Positions 7,564 through 16,360 of a stretch of DNA of 39,126 bases are shown one piece after another (the stretch's first letter is position 1; every line of letters starts with the position of its first letter). The position numbers were made by a program, and so were the translations under genes. The notes beneath the pieces are model-generated. The model saw only the letters and a list, made by a program, of their open reading frames with translations, searched no databases and had not been told where the DNA came from. Where the stretch lies: the NCBI GenBank assembly GCA_029863245.1, contig JAOTVV010000028.1:1-39126 (forward strand). Direction: 5' to 3'. Source of the DNA: Gemmatimonadota bacterium (GTDB lineage: Bacteria > Gemmatimonadota > Gemmatimonadetes > Gemmatimonadales > GWC2-71-9).

Positions 7564-8847
7564 CATCTCCCTCATGCACGGCTTCATCAGGTACAGATTC
7601 CCCGCCAACCGTCCCGCTATGAACGCGATGGTAGCGGCGGTGACACCCACCACACCGAACCTCCAACCCAGCAACGGAAAGAGCACCGCTATGCCGCCAA
7701 CCTCGATTGCCGTGGCCCAGGTCACCGGCCGGGTCGCGTGACCCACCACCAGGATGGCACGCTGAAACGAGAGGATGACCGATAGGAGGGGAATGGGAAT
7801 GATGATGATGGTCGGCAGGATCGCGAACCGGGCCAGTTCCGGCGCGAGGCCGGACGCCGTCTCGTACCAGAACCGCGAGATGGGGGTCAGCGCAACCAGC
7901 GCGAGTCCCACCGTCGCGGCAATCCCCAGCGCGAGCGCGAACCGCCACAGCTCGCGCACGTGCTCGTACCGTTTGCCCATCAGGGCAATCGCCACCTCTT
8001 GGTAGCTCAACCCCACTGCCCGGAAGATGAACGACAGTGCCACCACCACCGGAAACACGGCGAGCGATTCGAGCGGCGCCGGTGCCCGACCCATGAAGAA
8101 GGTGACCATCGGCTGCACGGCCAGCCCGATCAGCGACGTCAGGGCGAGCGGGTAGTAGAACCGAGCGATCCTCACGTAGCTCAGCGCCCGTCCGTCGTCA
8201 GTGTCGGTGGCGAGCAGGTGACGCACCGTGCCGCGCGCCATGATCCGGCTCGCGACCGCCTCCACCGAGACGCCCACCGCCAGCGCCGCCGCACCGACCC
8301 ATGCCCCCGGTGGCGCCACCGTGAAGTAGAGCACGAGCGCGGTGGTCGCCATGGTCGTGAGTCTGAGCACGGTACCGTAGGCGACGAGACGGGTGCGACC
8401 GCCCCGAATCAGGAGTCCCTGATAGAACCGCCGGTACCCAATGGCGCCCGGCCAGGGAACGAGCAGCCAGAGCGCCACGTAGGTGAGATCGGCCACGTCG
8501 GCCGGAAGCGCGATCAGGTCCAGCATGAGGACGCGGTACACGGGCGGAACGAGTAGCAGCAGCATGGCGGCTGTCACCGCCGCGTTCAGCGTGTAGGTGA
8601 ACGTGCGGAGCCGCCGGAAGCTGTGCGCATCGTCAACGAGCGCCGTGGAGGCGCTCATGATCATGATGACGGGCGCCTCGACCAGCAGCGCGAAGGCGTA
8701 CGCCACACCGTGGGCCGCAAGGTTGAACGTGGGATCGACCAACCGAGCGATGATCGCCGCCAGAAACGGCCCTTCCACCGCCATCATGAGCCAGGTGGCG
8801 GCGAGAGGAATCCAAAAGACGAAGATGGATCGCTGGGAGAGCTTCAG
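7555..8847 (-). CDS. MATE-like multi-helix transporter, probable CTG start
   Basis: About 430 residues, at least ten hydrophobic segments. The first ATG (8787) begins at MMAVEGPFLAAIIARL, but the frame upstream encodes LKLSQRSIFVFWIPLAATWL, which completes the first membrane helix and reads like the normal N-terminus of such proteins. The in-frame stop is at 8875-8877 and no ATG, GTG or TTG lies between; a CTG at 8847 has GGAG eight bases upstream. I therefore take CTG 8847 as the start. The segment EGPFLAAIIARL, charged loop YRRFYQGLLIRGG and paired bundles fit the MATE/polysaccharide-flippase superfamily, moving drugs or lipid-linked substrates. The exact subfamily is uncertain (an ANKH-like relative is possible). 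Confidence 0.7.
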   Translation of the reverse strand: MKLSQRSIFVFWIPLAATWLMMAVEGPFLAAIIARLVDPTFNLAAHGVAYAFALLVEAPVIMIMSASTALVDDAHSFRRLRTFTYTLNAAVTAAMLLLLVPPVYRVLMLDLIALPADVADLTYVALWLLVPWPGAIGYRRFYQGLLIRGGRTRLVAYGTVLRLTTMATTALVLYFTVAPPGAWVGAAALAVGVSVEAVASRIMARGTVRHLLATDTDDGRALSYVRIARFYYPLALTSLIGLAVQPMVTFFMGRAPAPLESLAVFPVVVALSFIFRAVGLSYQEVAIALMGKRYEHVRELWRFALALGIAATVGLALVALTPISRFWYETASGLAPELARFAILPTIIIIPIPLLSVILSFQRAILVVGHATRPVTWATAIEVGGIAVLFPLLGWRFGVVGVTAATIAFIAGRLAGNLYLMKPCMREMRG

Positions 8848-8920
8848 ACGCGCGACTCCGACGGCAAGGTCGCGCTAAAGGTACGAGGCGATCCCCGGCG
8901 ACGGCAGCCGGTCCGGTGCG

Positions 8921-9301
8921 CTAGGTCGCGCTGCCGTTCAGGAGTTCCCGCAGGATGCGCTCAATGTCGTCGATTCCGAAGGGCTTGGCCAGCGTCCGCG
9001 CGGCTCCGAGCCGCTCCGCCACGGTGAGCAGGCTCACGCCTTTTCCACCGTACACCCCACCGGACATGGCGACGATCTTCGTATCAGGGGATTGAAACAG
9101 CAGCTTGGGAATCACTTCCAAGCCGTCGATGGTCGGCATGAAGAGATCGACGAACGCGATCGCAAACGGTCGCGTGCCGACGGTGTTCAGTGCGGCGAGG
9201 CCATCCTCGGCCTGGGTGACGTCGTGGCCCATCTGCACGAGCACTCGCTCGAGCATGGTGCGCAACTGCGGATCGTCGTCCACGACCAGAATGTGTGCCA
9301 T
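8921..9301 (-). CDS. stand-alone response regulator receiver protein (CheY-like)
   Basis: 126 residues, one receiver domain and nothing else. Acidic pocket Asp8-Asp9-Asp10 (VVDDD), phospho-acceptor Asp52 in FVDLFMPTIDG, Ser80 in VAMSGG at the switch position and Lys106 in LAKPFG are all present, so it should accept phosphate from a histidine kinase. No output domain, so it acts by protein contact. No histidine kinase is encoded in the window. It lies 57 bp after the PP2C gene and 73 bp before the MATE-like gene, same strand, which suggests one transcript. An insertion VYGGKGVSLLTVAERLG lengthens the beta4-alpha4 loop a little. Confidence 0.93.
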   Translation of the reverse strand: MAHILVVDDDPQLRTMLERVLVQMGHDVTQAEDGLAALNTVGTRPFAIAFVDLFMPTIDGLEVIPKLLFQSPDTKIVAMSGGVYGGKGVSLLTVAERLGAARTLAKPFGIDDIERILRELLNGSAT

Positions 9302-9358
9302 AGCCCCGGTCCCCCGTGGGATCCTTCATCGGGACTATCCCGCAAGGGTCGTGCCCGG

Positions 9359-10273
9359 TCACACCTCGGCGGCTGAGGCACGGGCGCCAGAGGCCCTACC
9401 AAGCTTCGGCCGCATTCGGCCGATCACCACCGTGATGTTGTCCCCCCCACCCCGTTCGAGGGCCAGATCGACGAGACGATGGCAGCTTCGCTCGGCCGAC
9501 TCCATACCCAACAGCTCCTGCTCGATCTCGACTTCCGACACGTGCTTAGTGAGACCGTCCGTGCAGAGCAGCATGACGTCGTCCCGCCGGAGATCGTCGG
9601 AGGCCGTGATGGGCAGCGCTTCCGGACCGCCCACGGCGCTGGACAGCACGCTCCGAAACGGCGAGCGGGTCGCCTCTTCCGGGGTCAGCGCGCCCGAATC
9701 CACCAATGCCTGGGCCACGGTCTGGTCGCGCGACAGCCGCTCCAGCCGGCCACCGCGCAGCCGGTAGCAGCGGCTGTCACCCACCTGCACCAGGTAGGCA
9801 CGCGGCCACAGAACAGCCACCATGGTCAGGGTGGTGGCGAGCCCTTGACCCTCGTGATTGCGCTCGCCGTGCTCCTTGAGGATCGCGTGGCTGCGTTCCA
9901 CCGACCCGGTGAGCTCCCGCAGGAAAACGGATTCCCGGTCCGAATCCAGGCGGCGGTACAGGTCCATGAGATTGGTGACGTGATCGGCGATGGTCCGCAG
10001 GACGGTCTCGCTCGCCAGATGGCCGTCCGGTCGCCCCCCTACCCCGTCGGCGACGAGAAACAGATAGCCGCGGGAATGACTCACGAGCTGCGGATAATCC
10101 TCCTCGGGCAGACTCGACTGCTGCACGCGGAGGAGCTTGTGGAGACTCGCGATCAAGAAGTGGTCTTCGTTGGCCGTGCGAACACGACCGGGATGCGTCA
10201 GTCCGAACACATCGACGTCGGCTTCCATCGGACGGGACCCGCTCGTCCTGCTCCTCTGCGCTGGCTCGGTCAT
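9359..10273 (-). CDS. PP2C-family protein Ser/Thr phosphatase
   Basis: 304 residues, a complete bacterial PPM domain. Motifs in order: RVRTANEDHFLI, FLVADGVGG (metal-binding Asp), TTLTMVAVL, VQVGDSRCYRLRGG, LSRDQTVAQAL, LLCTDGLTKHV and ERGGGDNITVVI. It should remove phosphate from Ser/Thr of proteins in the cytosol with Mg or Mn, a natural opponent of Hanks kinases such as the one at 1.2-3.7 kb. The start ATG 10273 has GAGGGAG close upstream; in-frame ATGs at 10285 and 10339 are weaker. The C-terminal 20 residues (Ala/Arg-rich) are an extra tail. It is divergent from the TPR gene, with a 288-bp shared intergenic region, and leads the minus-strand run toward 4.6 kb. Confidence 0.93.
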   Translation of the reverse strand: MTEPAQRSRTSGSRPMEADVDVFGLTHPGRVRTANEDHFLIASLHKLLRVQQSSLPEEDYPQLVSHSRGYLFLVADGVGGRPDGHLASETVLRTIADHVTNLMDLYRRLDSDRESVFLRELTGSVERSHAILKEHGERNHEGQGLATTLTMVAVLWPRAYLVQVGDSRCYRLRGGRLERLSRDQTVAQALVDSGALTPEEATRSPFRSVLSSAVGGPEALPITASDDLRRDDVMLLCTDGLTKHVSEVEIEQELLGMESAERSCHRLVDLALERGGGDNITVVIGRMRPKLGRASGARASAAEV

Positions 10274-10561
10274 GCGCTCCCTCATCCCCAGCCACCGTGG
10301 TGGCTGGTCCAACTGGGAACTCCCCGACCCGAAACCCACCCCTCATGGTCAACTTGGACCTGGGAACCCACCCGCGCCACCCTGTGGAGAAACTGGGTTC
10401 CAGCGGGGTCGTTTGCCCAGACCTGGCGGCCGTTTCCCCCCTCCCGCGGCGGGTGTGCTCTGGGTCACTGGTTCCGACGGTCCGAGTCGCGATACTGAGA
10501 CCGCATGGTGATCGGGGCCCTCCCCCGGCGGTTTGGCGTTCAGGTTCTCGGAGGTGGGACG
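10274..10561. other. divergent intergenic region between PP2C and TPR genes
   Basis: 288 bp holding the promoters of both genes. I see no convincing sigma-70 hexamer pair, operator palindrome or small gene. The only clear signal is GGAGGTG five bases before GTG 10562, the Shine-Dalgarno of the TPR gene. Confidence 0.5.
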
Positions 10562-12190
10562 GTGAACATCGCTACGGTGAAACAGCAAGCACGCGAACTC
10601 GAGAGACAGGGCAAGACGGCAGCGGCGCTCGATGCCTATGAGGAGATCATCGCACGGCTCGAGTGCGACGCCGTCGAACCGGAGGCACCGCTGTTCGTCA
10701 AAGTCGGCGACCTCTCGCTCAAGAGCGGCGACAAGCTCGGCGCGATTGCCATGTTCGAGCGAGCTGCCGAGCAGTACGCCAAGCAGGGCTCGAACCGGAG
10801 CGTCATCGCTCTGTGTCTCAAGATTCTGCGCACCGCCCCCCACCGAAACGATGTCTATATCCGCTTCGCCCAGCAGCTTCTGAACCACGGCTACGTGGAG
10901 CCAACCCGGCTCGTACTCGTCGACTACGCCGAGCGGGCCAAACTGCCGAAAACTCTGAACACGCTCCAGCATCTGGCCGTGAGGCCCGAATCGGAGATCC
11001 GGGCAATGCTGGAGCGGTTCTTCGAAACTGCGGAGCGCGGCCAGCACCTGGCGGGACACACCGGCGAAATGCCGGCCGTCATGCTCCCGGCCGACGCCAT
11101 GCAGCAGACCCAGACCGCGCCGCGCCCGCCGCTGGTGGAGACGCACAGTTCGGCGGCTCGCGAGACGCCGTCCCGACCCGCGCCGGCACCGACGCCGGAG
11201 CATACGGGCGCGGTTCCGGTCCGCGATCCCGTCATGGCGGAAATGCAGCGGCCGGCACCCCGGGGGGTCGAGCCGCCTTTCGTGGCACCGGTGGCGCGCG
11301 CGCACCGCCCGGAACCGACGCCCCGGCCCACTCGGCCGGAGCCCGGAGTGCCTCGCCTTGGTCTGCTGGCCAGGATCCGCCGCACCTGGGGCACCCGGCC
11401 CGTGTGGGTCTACCCCGCCGCGGCCGCGGCGGCCGTGGCCGTCCTTGGCCTGGGCTTCTTCGCCTTTGGCGTGGTACCCTTCGGCGGCGAACTGGATGCC
11501 GAACAGCCGGGGGTCACCGTTCCGCACACCACACCGTCCCGCAACACGCTCATGATGGTCGCCGCGTTCGGGGCCACCGAGTCGGAGCAGCGAACCGTGA
11601 GCCAGACGAGGGTCGCCGCACCCGTTCAGGCGCCCGTCGTGGGCACACCGGCGAACCAGGACTCGACCGCAGGCACCGGCCTGAAGGAACGCGCGCCCCT
11701 CGTGCCGGTGGCACTCGACCCGACGGCCGTGGCCGCCGCGGCGCAGGCAGCCATGCGTGCCCAGCCTGGGACCGTCGATATCCCGCTCGACAACTCCTTG
11801 GATGACGTCGGACGGATTGCCATCCCAACCACGCTGCCATCTGCATCGGAGCTGGTGAGCCGAGCCTCGGCGACGTCGCGGACGTCGGCGAGCGACCCCG
11901 TCATCGCGATGGCCGACCTCGGGGTCGCTGCCGTGGCCCGCGGGCCGGACAGCTACCAGGTGGTGCAGCGGCTCGCAAACGGCGAGCAGGTGTCGCTCTC
12001 GGTGGTCCCGTTCGCTGACGCTCCGAAGGGCGAGAGCGGGAAGCTCCAGGTCAAGGTCTCGGGCGACACGGCCGTCGGAACGGTGCGGTTTGGCAATTCG
12101 TTCGTGACGGCGTACGCGCGAATCGCACCGGCCACCCTGGAACAGCTCCTCGGGACGCTCACCGAGCGCCGCGGCACGACCGGGAAGTAA
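10562..12190 (+). CDS. TPR-containing protein with Pro-rich linker and one membrane helix
   Basis: 542 residues. GTG 10562 is chosen over ATG 10505 because GGAGGTG lies five bases before it and the product then begins MNIATVKQQARELERQG, directly on the first TPR helix. Residues about 1-150 are TPR helices (KTAAALDAYEEIIARL, GDLSLKSGDKLGAIAMFERA). Residues about 150-280 form a disordered Pro/Ala-rich linker. One membrane helix follows (VYPAAAAAAVAVLGLGFFAF). Behind it lies a low-complexity outer part ending in a small compact domain (SYQVVQRLANGEQVSLSVVPF to the end). No enzyme motif. Such proteins usually scaffold envelope complexes; the partner is not evident. It is followed by a strong terminator, so it is probably monocistronic. 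Confidence 0.75.
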   Translation: MNIATVKQQARELERQGKTAAALDAYEEIIARLECDAVEPEAPLFVKVGDLSLKSGDKLGAIAMFERAAEQYAKQGSNRSVIALCLKILRTAPHRNDVYIRFAQQLLNHGYVEPTRLVLVDYAERAKLPKTLNTLQHLAVRPESEIRAMLERFFETAERGQHLAGHTGEMPAVMLPADAMQQTQTAPRPPLVETHSSAARETPSRPAPAPTPEHTGAVPVRDPVMAEMQRPAPRGVEPPFVAPVARAHRPEPTPRPTRPEPGVPRLGLLARIRRTWGTRPVWVYPAAAAAAVAVLGLGFFAFGVVPFGGELDAEQPGVTVPHTTPSRNTLMMVAAFGATESEQRTVSQTRVAAPVQAPVVGTPANQDSTAGTGLKERAPLVPVALDPTAVAAAAQAAMRAQPGTVDIPLDNSLDDVGRIAIPTTLPSASELVSRASATSRTSASDPVIAMADLGVAAVARGPDSYQVVQRLANGEQVSLSVVPFADAPKGESGKLQVKVSGDTAVGTVRFGNSFVTAYARIAPATLEQLLGTLTERRGTTGK

Positions 12191-12229
12191 GCGATCGGCC
12201 GCACCGTCCACGACCTTTCGTCGAGGATC

Positions 12230-12268
12230 GGGGCCGATGGAGCGAACCACCGCTCCGTCGGCCCCTTT
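12230..12268 (+). terminator. intrinsic terminator after TPR gene
   Basis: 15-base stem with one G-U pair (GGGGCCGATGGAGCG / CGCTCCGTCGGCCCC), loop AACCAC, then TTT. It lies 40 bases after the TPR stop and separates this gene from the M28 peptidase. Confidence 0.85.
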
Positions 12269-12384
12269 GCATCAGCGGACTCGCGCTCGCGGATTCCGTG
12301 GGTAGCTTTGGCCACTGCCCCCGGCAGCCGAGGGGCACGCCGACGCCCGAACACGTCGCCGACCCGTAACGCCGAGAGTGCGTG

Positions 12385-13686
12385 ATGGCTGAAGGGACAC
12401 GTGTACTGATCATCGCGCTCGCCTTGGCGGGCCCCATCGGATGCTCCCGCAGCGAGCCCGAGATCTCGCGGGCGAGCGTCGAACGCATCGTGGCCGTGCT
12501 AAGTGCGGACGAGATGCAGGGCCGCCGTGCTTTCACGCCCGCGGCCGACCGGGCCGCCGAGTTCATCCGAGCGGAGTTCGCGGCCATCGGGTTGGATCGG
12601 TTCGGCGACCTGAGCGGGTATCGCCAGCCATTCCCTGTCTACGCCATCACGGGCAATCGAGCCACGGTAGAGCTGAACGGCCGCACGGTCCCAAGCGAAC
12701 GCTTCGCGATCTCGGTATCGAGCCCCGCGCTCAGGTGGACCGACGACGACAAGGTGGAGATCATGGTCGTCGGTCGCGACGACGATCCCATGCAGGCGCT
12801 CGCGGTCATGCGCACGCCGGGCACCAACACGTTGGTGCTGATGCACCGCTCGCACGGCCGCCTGTTCGAGCGAGTTCGGGCCTTCACAGCCGGAGCGTCG
12901 CGCACACTCGATCCGACGAGCGGATCCAATACCGTGCTCATTCTGACCGACGAGACGAGCGCATCGGCGTTCCGGATCGATGTCTCGGCGTCGGTGGAGG
13001 AGGAGCAACTGGCGAACGTGGTCGGCATCATCCCCGGGGCGCGACGCGACGAGATCGTGCTGTTTTCGGCGCACTACGATCACATCGGGATTCGGCCCCC
13101 CGTGGACGGTGACTCCATTGCCAACGGCGCGAACGACAACGCGTCCGGCACAACGGCCGTGATCGAGCTCGCCAGGTACTTCAAGGCACTGCGGAAACCG
13201 GGCCGAACCCTGGTGTTCGTCGCGTTCGCAGCCGAGGAGATGGGCGGCTACGGCTCTCGATACTTCGCCTCACAGCTCGATCTCGACCAGGTGGTCGCGA
13301 TGGTCAACGTCGAGATGATCGGCAAGCCCGCCGCCGCCGGGCCCGACGTTGCCTGGATCACGGGCTTCGACAAGTCCGACCTTGGTGAGATCCTCCGTCA
13401 GGCCGCCGCCGAGAGTGGCTACACGTTCACCCCCGACCCGTACCCGGACCACAACCTGTTCTTCCGCTCCGACAACGCGACCTTCGCGCGCATGGGCGTG
13501 CCGGCACACTCCATCAGCACCACCCCGATCGACGTCGACGAGGATTACCACCGTGTCTCCGACGAGCTCGTTACGCTCGACCTCGACCACATGACGACTA
13601 CGGTCAAAGCCATTGCACGGGCCGCGGTTGCGATCGTGTCGGGTGCGTCGACGCCGACGCGGATCGATCCACGGGACCTGGAGTGA
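12385..13686 (+). CDS. M28 family zinc aminopeptidase, lipoprotein
   Basis: 433 residues. The signal peptide ends in a lipobox, AGPIGC, with Cys20, so it is tethered to a membrane. Residues about 40-190 include a PA-like insert. The catalytic core has the usual order of zinc ligands and catalytic Glu: SAHYDHIG (His), GANDNASG (bridging Asp), FAAEEMGGYGS (catalytic Glu and ligand), MVNVEMIG and VPAHSIST (last His). It should cleave N-terminal residues from peptides in the periplasm. ATG 12385 is used; the codon before it is GTG, also possible. The stop TGA overlaps the GTG start of the topoisomerase gene (GTGA), implying translational coupling between two functionally unrelated proteins. Confidence 0.9.
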   Translation: MAEGTRVLIIALALAGPIGCSRSEPEISRASVERIVAVLSADEMQGRRAFTPAADRAAEFIRAEFAAIGLDRFGDLSGYRQPFPVYAITGNRATVELNGRTVPSERFAISVSSPALRWTDDDKVEIMVVGRDDDPMQALAVMRTPGTNTLVLMHRSHGRLFERVRAFTAGASRTLDPTSGSNTVLILTDETSASAFRIDVSASVEEEQLANVVGIIPGARRDEIVLFSAHYDHIGIRPPVDGDSIANGANDNASGTTAVIELARYFKALRKPGRTLVFVAFAAEEMGGYGSRYFASQLDLDQVVAMVNVEMIGKPAAAGPDVAWITGFDKSDLGEILRQAAAESGYTFTPDPYPDHNLFFRSDNATFARMGVPAHSISTTPIDVDEDYHRVSDELVTLDLDHMTTTVKAIARAAVAIVSGASTPTRIDPRDLE

Positions 13687-14804
13687 GTCGGGCAGCCTCG
13701 AGCGGCGCCAGCGGCCGCACCCCACGCCGCGCGGAACGGCCCAGGACTGCCGCGCCAGGGGGCCTCTTGTACGTCTCCGACGCGGAGCCGGGCATCAGCC
13801 GCAAGCGGGCCGGCCGCGGGTTCAGCTACATCGGCTTGGACGGAGAACCGATTCGCGATCGAGCCGAACGGAGGCGCATTCGGTCGCTGGTCATCCCACC
13901 GGCGTGGACGGACGTGTGGATCTGTCCGGCGCCCAACGGACACCTTCAGGCCACCGGGCGGGACGCGAAAGGCCGCAAGCAGTACCGCTACCATCCGCGG
14001 TATCGCGAGGTTCGGGACGATACCAAGTTCGACCGCATGCTCGCGTTCAGTAACGTGCTGCCGGCCATCCGTGAGCGGGTGGAGCGCGATCTGGCCCGCG
14101 ACGGGCTGCCACGGGACAAAGTCCTGGCCACGGTCGTCCGGCTGCTGGAGAAGACGCTCATCCGTATCGGCAGCGACGTGTACGCGCGGGAGAACCGATC
14201 CTACGGCCTCACCACCATGCGCCGTCGTCACGTGGAGGTCTCGGGCTCGAAGCTCTGGTTCGAGTTTCGCGGGAAGAGCGGCGTCATGCGGTCGGTGGCC
14301 ATCACCGATCGACGCATCGCGAGCATCGTCCAGCATTGCCAGACCCTGCCCGGCCAGGAGCTGTTTCAGTACTTGGATGACCGCGGCCGCCGCCAGAAGA
14401 TCGATTCAGGCGACATCAACGCCTACTTGCGACAGATTTCCGGTCAGGAATTCACGGCCAAGGACTTCCGCACGTGGGCGGGAACGATCGCCGCCGCCAC
14501 GACCTTGCGCGACATGGGGCCCGCCACGACGCAGCGGGAGACCCAGGCCAACATCATCAAGGCCATCGACCTCGTCGCGGCACGGCTGGGCAACACGCGA
14601 GCGGTATGTCGCAAGTACTACGTGCACCCGCGGGTGATCGAGGCCTATCGGGACGGCATCGTCGCCCCAAAGCCGGCACGGCCGCGCTCGCAGAAGCGTC
14701 GGCATCGTCGCGGCGAGCTCCGACGCGGCGAGATCGTGGTCCTCAAGTTGCTCCACCTGGAACCCAACCGGCGCACGCCCAAAGCAAAAGCCCCGACCGG
14801 CTGA
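13683..14804 (+). CDS. DNA topoisomerase IB (poxvirus/eukaryote-like)
   Basis: 373 residues. The N-terminal domain has LLYVSDAEPGISRKRAGRGF, IPPAWTDVWICPAPNGHLQ and the GRDAKGRKQYRYHPRY motif. The catalytic domain has LIRIGSDVYARENRSYGLTT (first catalytic Arg), FRGKSG (Lys), FTAKDFRTWAGT (second Arg) and CRKYYVHP with the nucleophilic Tyr. It relaxes supercoils by a 3'-phosphotyrosine nick, without ATP. The start is a GTG overlapping the M28 stop by four bases. The C-terminal 50 residues are very basic (SQKRRHRRGELRRG and further Lys/Arg), a likely DNA-binding tail beyond the usual length. The stop codon lies inside the hairpin at 14788-14822. Confidence 0.95.
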   Translation: MSRAASSGASGRTPRRAERPRTAAPGGLLYVSDAEPGISRKRAGRGFSYIGLDGEPIRDRAERRRIRSLVIPPAWTDVWICPAPNGHLQATGRDAKGRKQYRYHPRYREVRDDTKFDRMLAFSNVLPAIRERVERDLARDGLPRDKVLATVVRLLEKTLIRIGSDVYARENRSYGLTTMRRRHVEVSGSKLWFEFRGKSGVMRSVAITDRRIASIVQHCQTLPGQELFQYLDDRGRRQKIDSGDINAYLRQISGQEFTAKDFRTWAGTIAAATTLRDMGPATTQRETQANIIKAIDLVAARLGNTRAVCRKYYVHPRVIEAYRDGIVAPKPARPRSQKRRHRRGELRRGEIVVLKLLHLEPNRRTPKAKAPTG

Positions 14805-14822
14805 GACCGCCGATCGGGACTT
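14788..14822 (-). terminator. bidirectional hairpin between converging topoisomerase IB and helicase genes
   Basis: 14-base stem AAGCCCCGACCGGC / GCCGATCGGGACTT, loop TGAGACC. On the minus strand the two imperfect pairs become G-U and the stem is followed by TTTTGCTTT, a good terminator for the helicase transcript. On the plus strand it includes the topoisomerase stop codon. Confidence 0.8.
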
Positions 14823-14854
14823 GTACGGTGCGACGCCGCGACTGCGCCCGCGGG

Positions 14855-16069
14855 TTACCGGGTGCGCCCGCGTCCTCTCCGGGGCCGTACCGAGCGCCCC
14901 TGGGGCTTGGCGCGTTCAGCCCGCTCCCGTGGCTGGACCGGCGGGACGGCGGGCTCGAACCCCGGCATGACCTCACGCGGGAACGTCCGGCCCATCAGCT
15001 TCTCCACGTCTCGCATCATCAGCCACTCGTCGGGGGACATCAGCGTGAGCGCCACCCCCTGCGCCCCGGCGCGTGCCGTCCGCCCAACACGGTGCACGTA
15101 GATTTCCGGGTCACGCGGCACATCGTAGTTCACCACCATCATGATATCGTCCACGTCGATCCCGCGGGCGGCCACATCGGTCGCGATCAGCACACGCGTA
15201 CCGCCGTTCTTGAACCGATCCAGCGCCTTGGTGCGCGACGCCTGGGTCTTGCCGCCGTGAAGTGCGAGCACGTTGTTCCCCTCGCGGCGGAGATGATGGG
15301 CGAGCTTGTCCGCCCCGAACTTGGTGCGGGTGAACACCAGCGTGCGTCCCTGCGGGAACTCGGTAAGCACCTTGGCCAACGCCCCGCGCTTGTGGGGCTT
15401 GTCGACGGCCACCAACACGTGCTCCACGCCTTCGGCGGCCTCGGCACGGCGGCCGATCTCGACCGCCGCATGGTCCCGCATGGCGCGCCGCGCCAGGCGG
15501 TCCACATCGTTGGAGATGGTCGCCGAGAACAGCATGGTCTGTCGCTTGGACGGCAGGGCGTCGAGGATGCGGTTCACGTCGGGCGCAAACCCCATGTCGA
15601 GCATGCGGTCCGCCTCGTCCAAAACCAGTACCTCGAGCTTGGTCGCGTTCACGTGGCCGCGTCCCATGTGGTCGAGCAGCCGCCCGGGCGTCGCGATCAC
15701 GATATCGACGCCCTTTCTGAGGGCGCTGGTCTGTGGCTCCATGCCGACGCCGCCGTACACCGCCACCGACGTGAGCTTGGTGTGGCGCCCGTAGGCGCGG
15801 GCGCTGAGCAGCACCTGTTCGGCCAGCTCGCGTGTGGGCACGAGGACGAGCGCCCGGAGCGTGCCGCGCTTCCCGAGTTGCAGGCGTTGCAGAATCGGTA
15901 GGAGGAACGCAGCGGTCTTGCCGGTCCCAGTCTGGGCCGATCCGACCACGTCGCGGCCTTCCAGGCCCAACGGAATCGCTTCTAGCTGCACGGGGGTGGG
16001 CTCGGTGTAGCCCTCTTCCTCGACGGCCCGCAGAAGTTCGGGCGCGAGGCCCAATGAATCAAATGACAT
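14855..16069 (-). CDS. DEAD-box RNA helicase, RhlE-like
   Basis: 404 residues with all motifs: Q motif GYTEPTPVQ, Walker A AQTGTGKT, PTRELAEQ, TPGRLLDH, DEAD in LVLDEADRMLD, SAT, HGGKTQASR, ATDVAARGID and HRVGRTARAG. It unwinds RNA duplexes in ribosome assembly or RNA decay in the cytosol. The C-terminal 35 residues are basic and Pro/Arg-rich (RSVRPRRGRGRTR), usual for RNA-binding tails. ATG 16069 is chosen because MSFDSLGLAPELL is the family's normal opening; GAGGAG lies 12 bases upstream, a little far. In-frame codons upstream to 16255 do not look like coding sequence. A 291-bp leader region precedes it. Confidence 0.95.
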   Translation of the reverse strand: MSFDSLGLAPELLRAVEEEGYTEPTPVQLEAIPLGLEGRDVVGSAQTGTGKTAAFLLPILQRLQLGKRGTLRALVLVPTRELAEQVLLSARAYGRHTKLTSVAVYGGVGMEPQTSALRKGVDIVIATPGRLLDHMGRGHVNATKLEVLVLDEADRMLDMGFAPDVNRILDALPSKRQTMLFSATISNDVDRLARRAMRDHAAVEIGRRAEAAEGVEHVLVAVDKPHKRGALAKVLTEFPQGRTLVFTRTKFGADKLAHHLRREGNNVLALHGGKTQASRTKALDRFKNGGTRVLIATDVAARGIDVDDIMMVVNYDVPRDPEIYVHRVGRTARAGAQGVALTLMSPDEWLMMRDVEKLMGRTFPREVMPGFEPAVPPVQPRERAERAKPQGRSVRPRRGRGRTR

Positions 16070-16360
16070 CGTTCGGAAATACTCCTCACGTGTGTGTGCG
16101 CATGCGTACACGACGACATCTGTGTCGCCGGGACGCAATGCTTCTGATTGTCTGAACCTGAGGAGTGAAACGACGTGTCTACGGCGCGCCGAAGTCCATC
16201 CTAAGCCGCTACCGTTCCACGAAAGTGAGAAGATACCAGCTTGCGGTTCGTACAACGCGATAAAGGTAGTCGGAAACCCGCCACGGCGCTAGGGATGGGG
16301 CGTGGGGCTCATCCGGGACCACCGCGCCTGCGCTGGCGAGCTGGGGACGGCGCATCGCGG
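16070..16360 (-). other. intergenic/leader region upstream of the helicase gene
   Basis: 291 bp, less GC-rich than its surroundings, between two minus-strand genes. It holds the helicase Shine-Dalgarno (GAGGAG near 16087) and probably a promoter within the AT-richer stretch about 16225-16275. I see no confident hexamer pair, hairpin or small gene. Long leaders are common for DEAD-box genes under cold regulation, but nothing here proves it. Confidence 0.4.

Noticed and set aside
10349..12250. 633-codon open frame on the minus strand across the TPR gene
   Set aside because: Antisense shadow caused by high GC; low-complexity product, no start signal, and the plus-strand TPR protein explains the coding pattern.
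14474..15901. 475-codon open frame on the plus strand across the helicase gene
   Set aside because: Antisense to an unmistakable DEAD-box helicase and spans a terminator; no recognisable domain.
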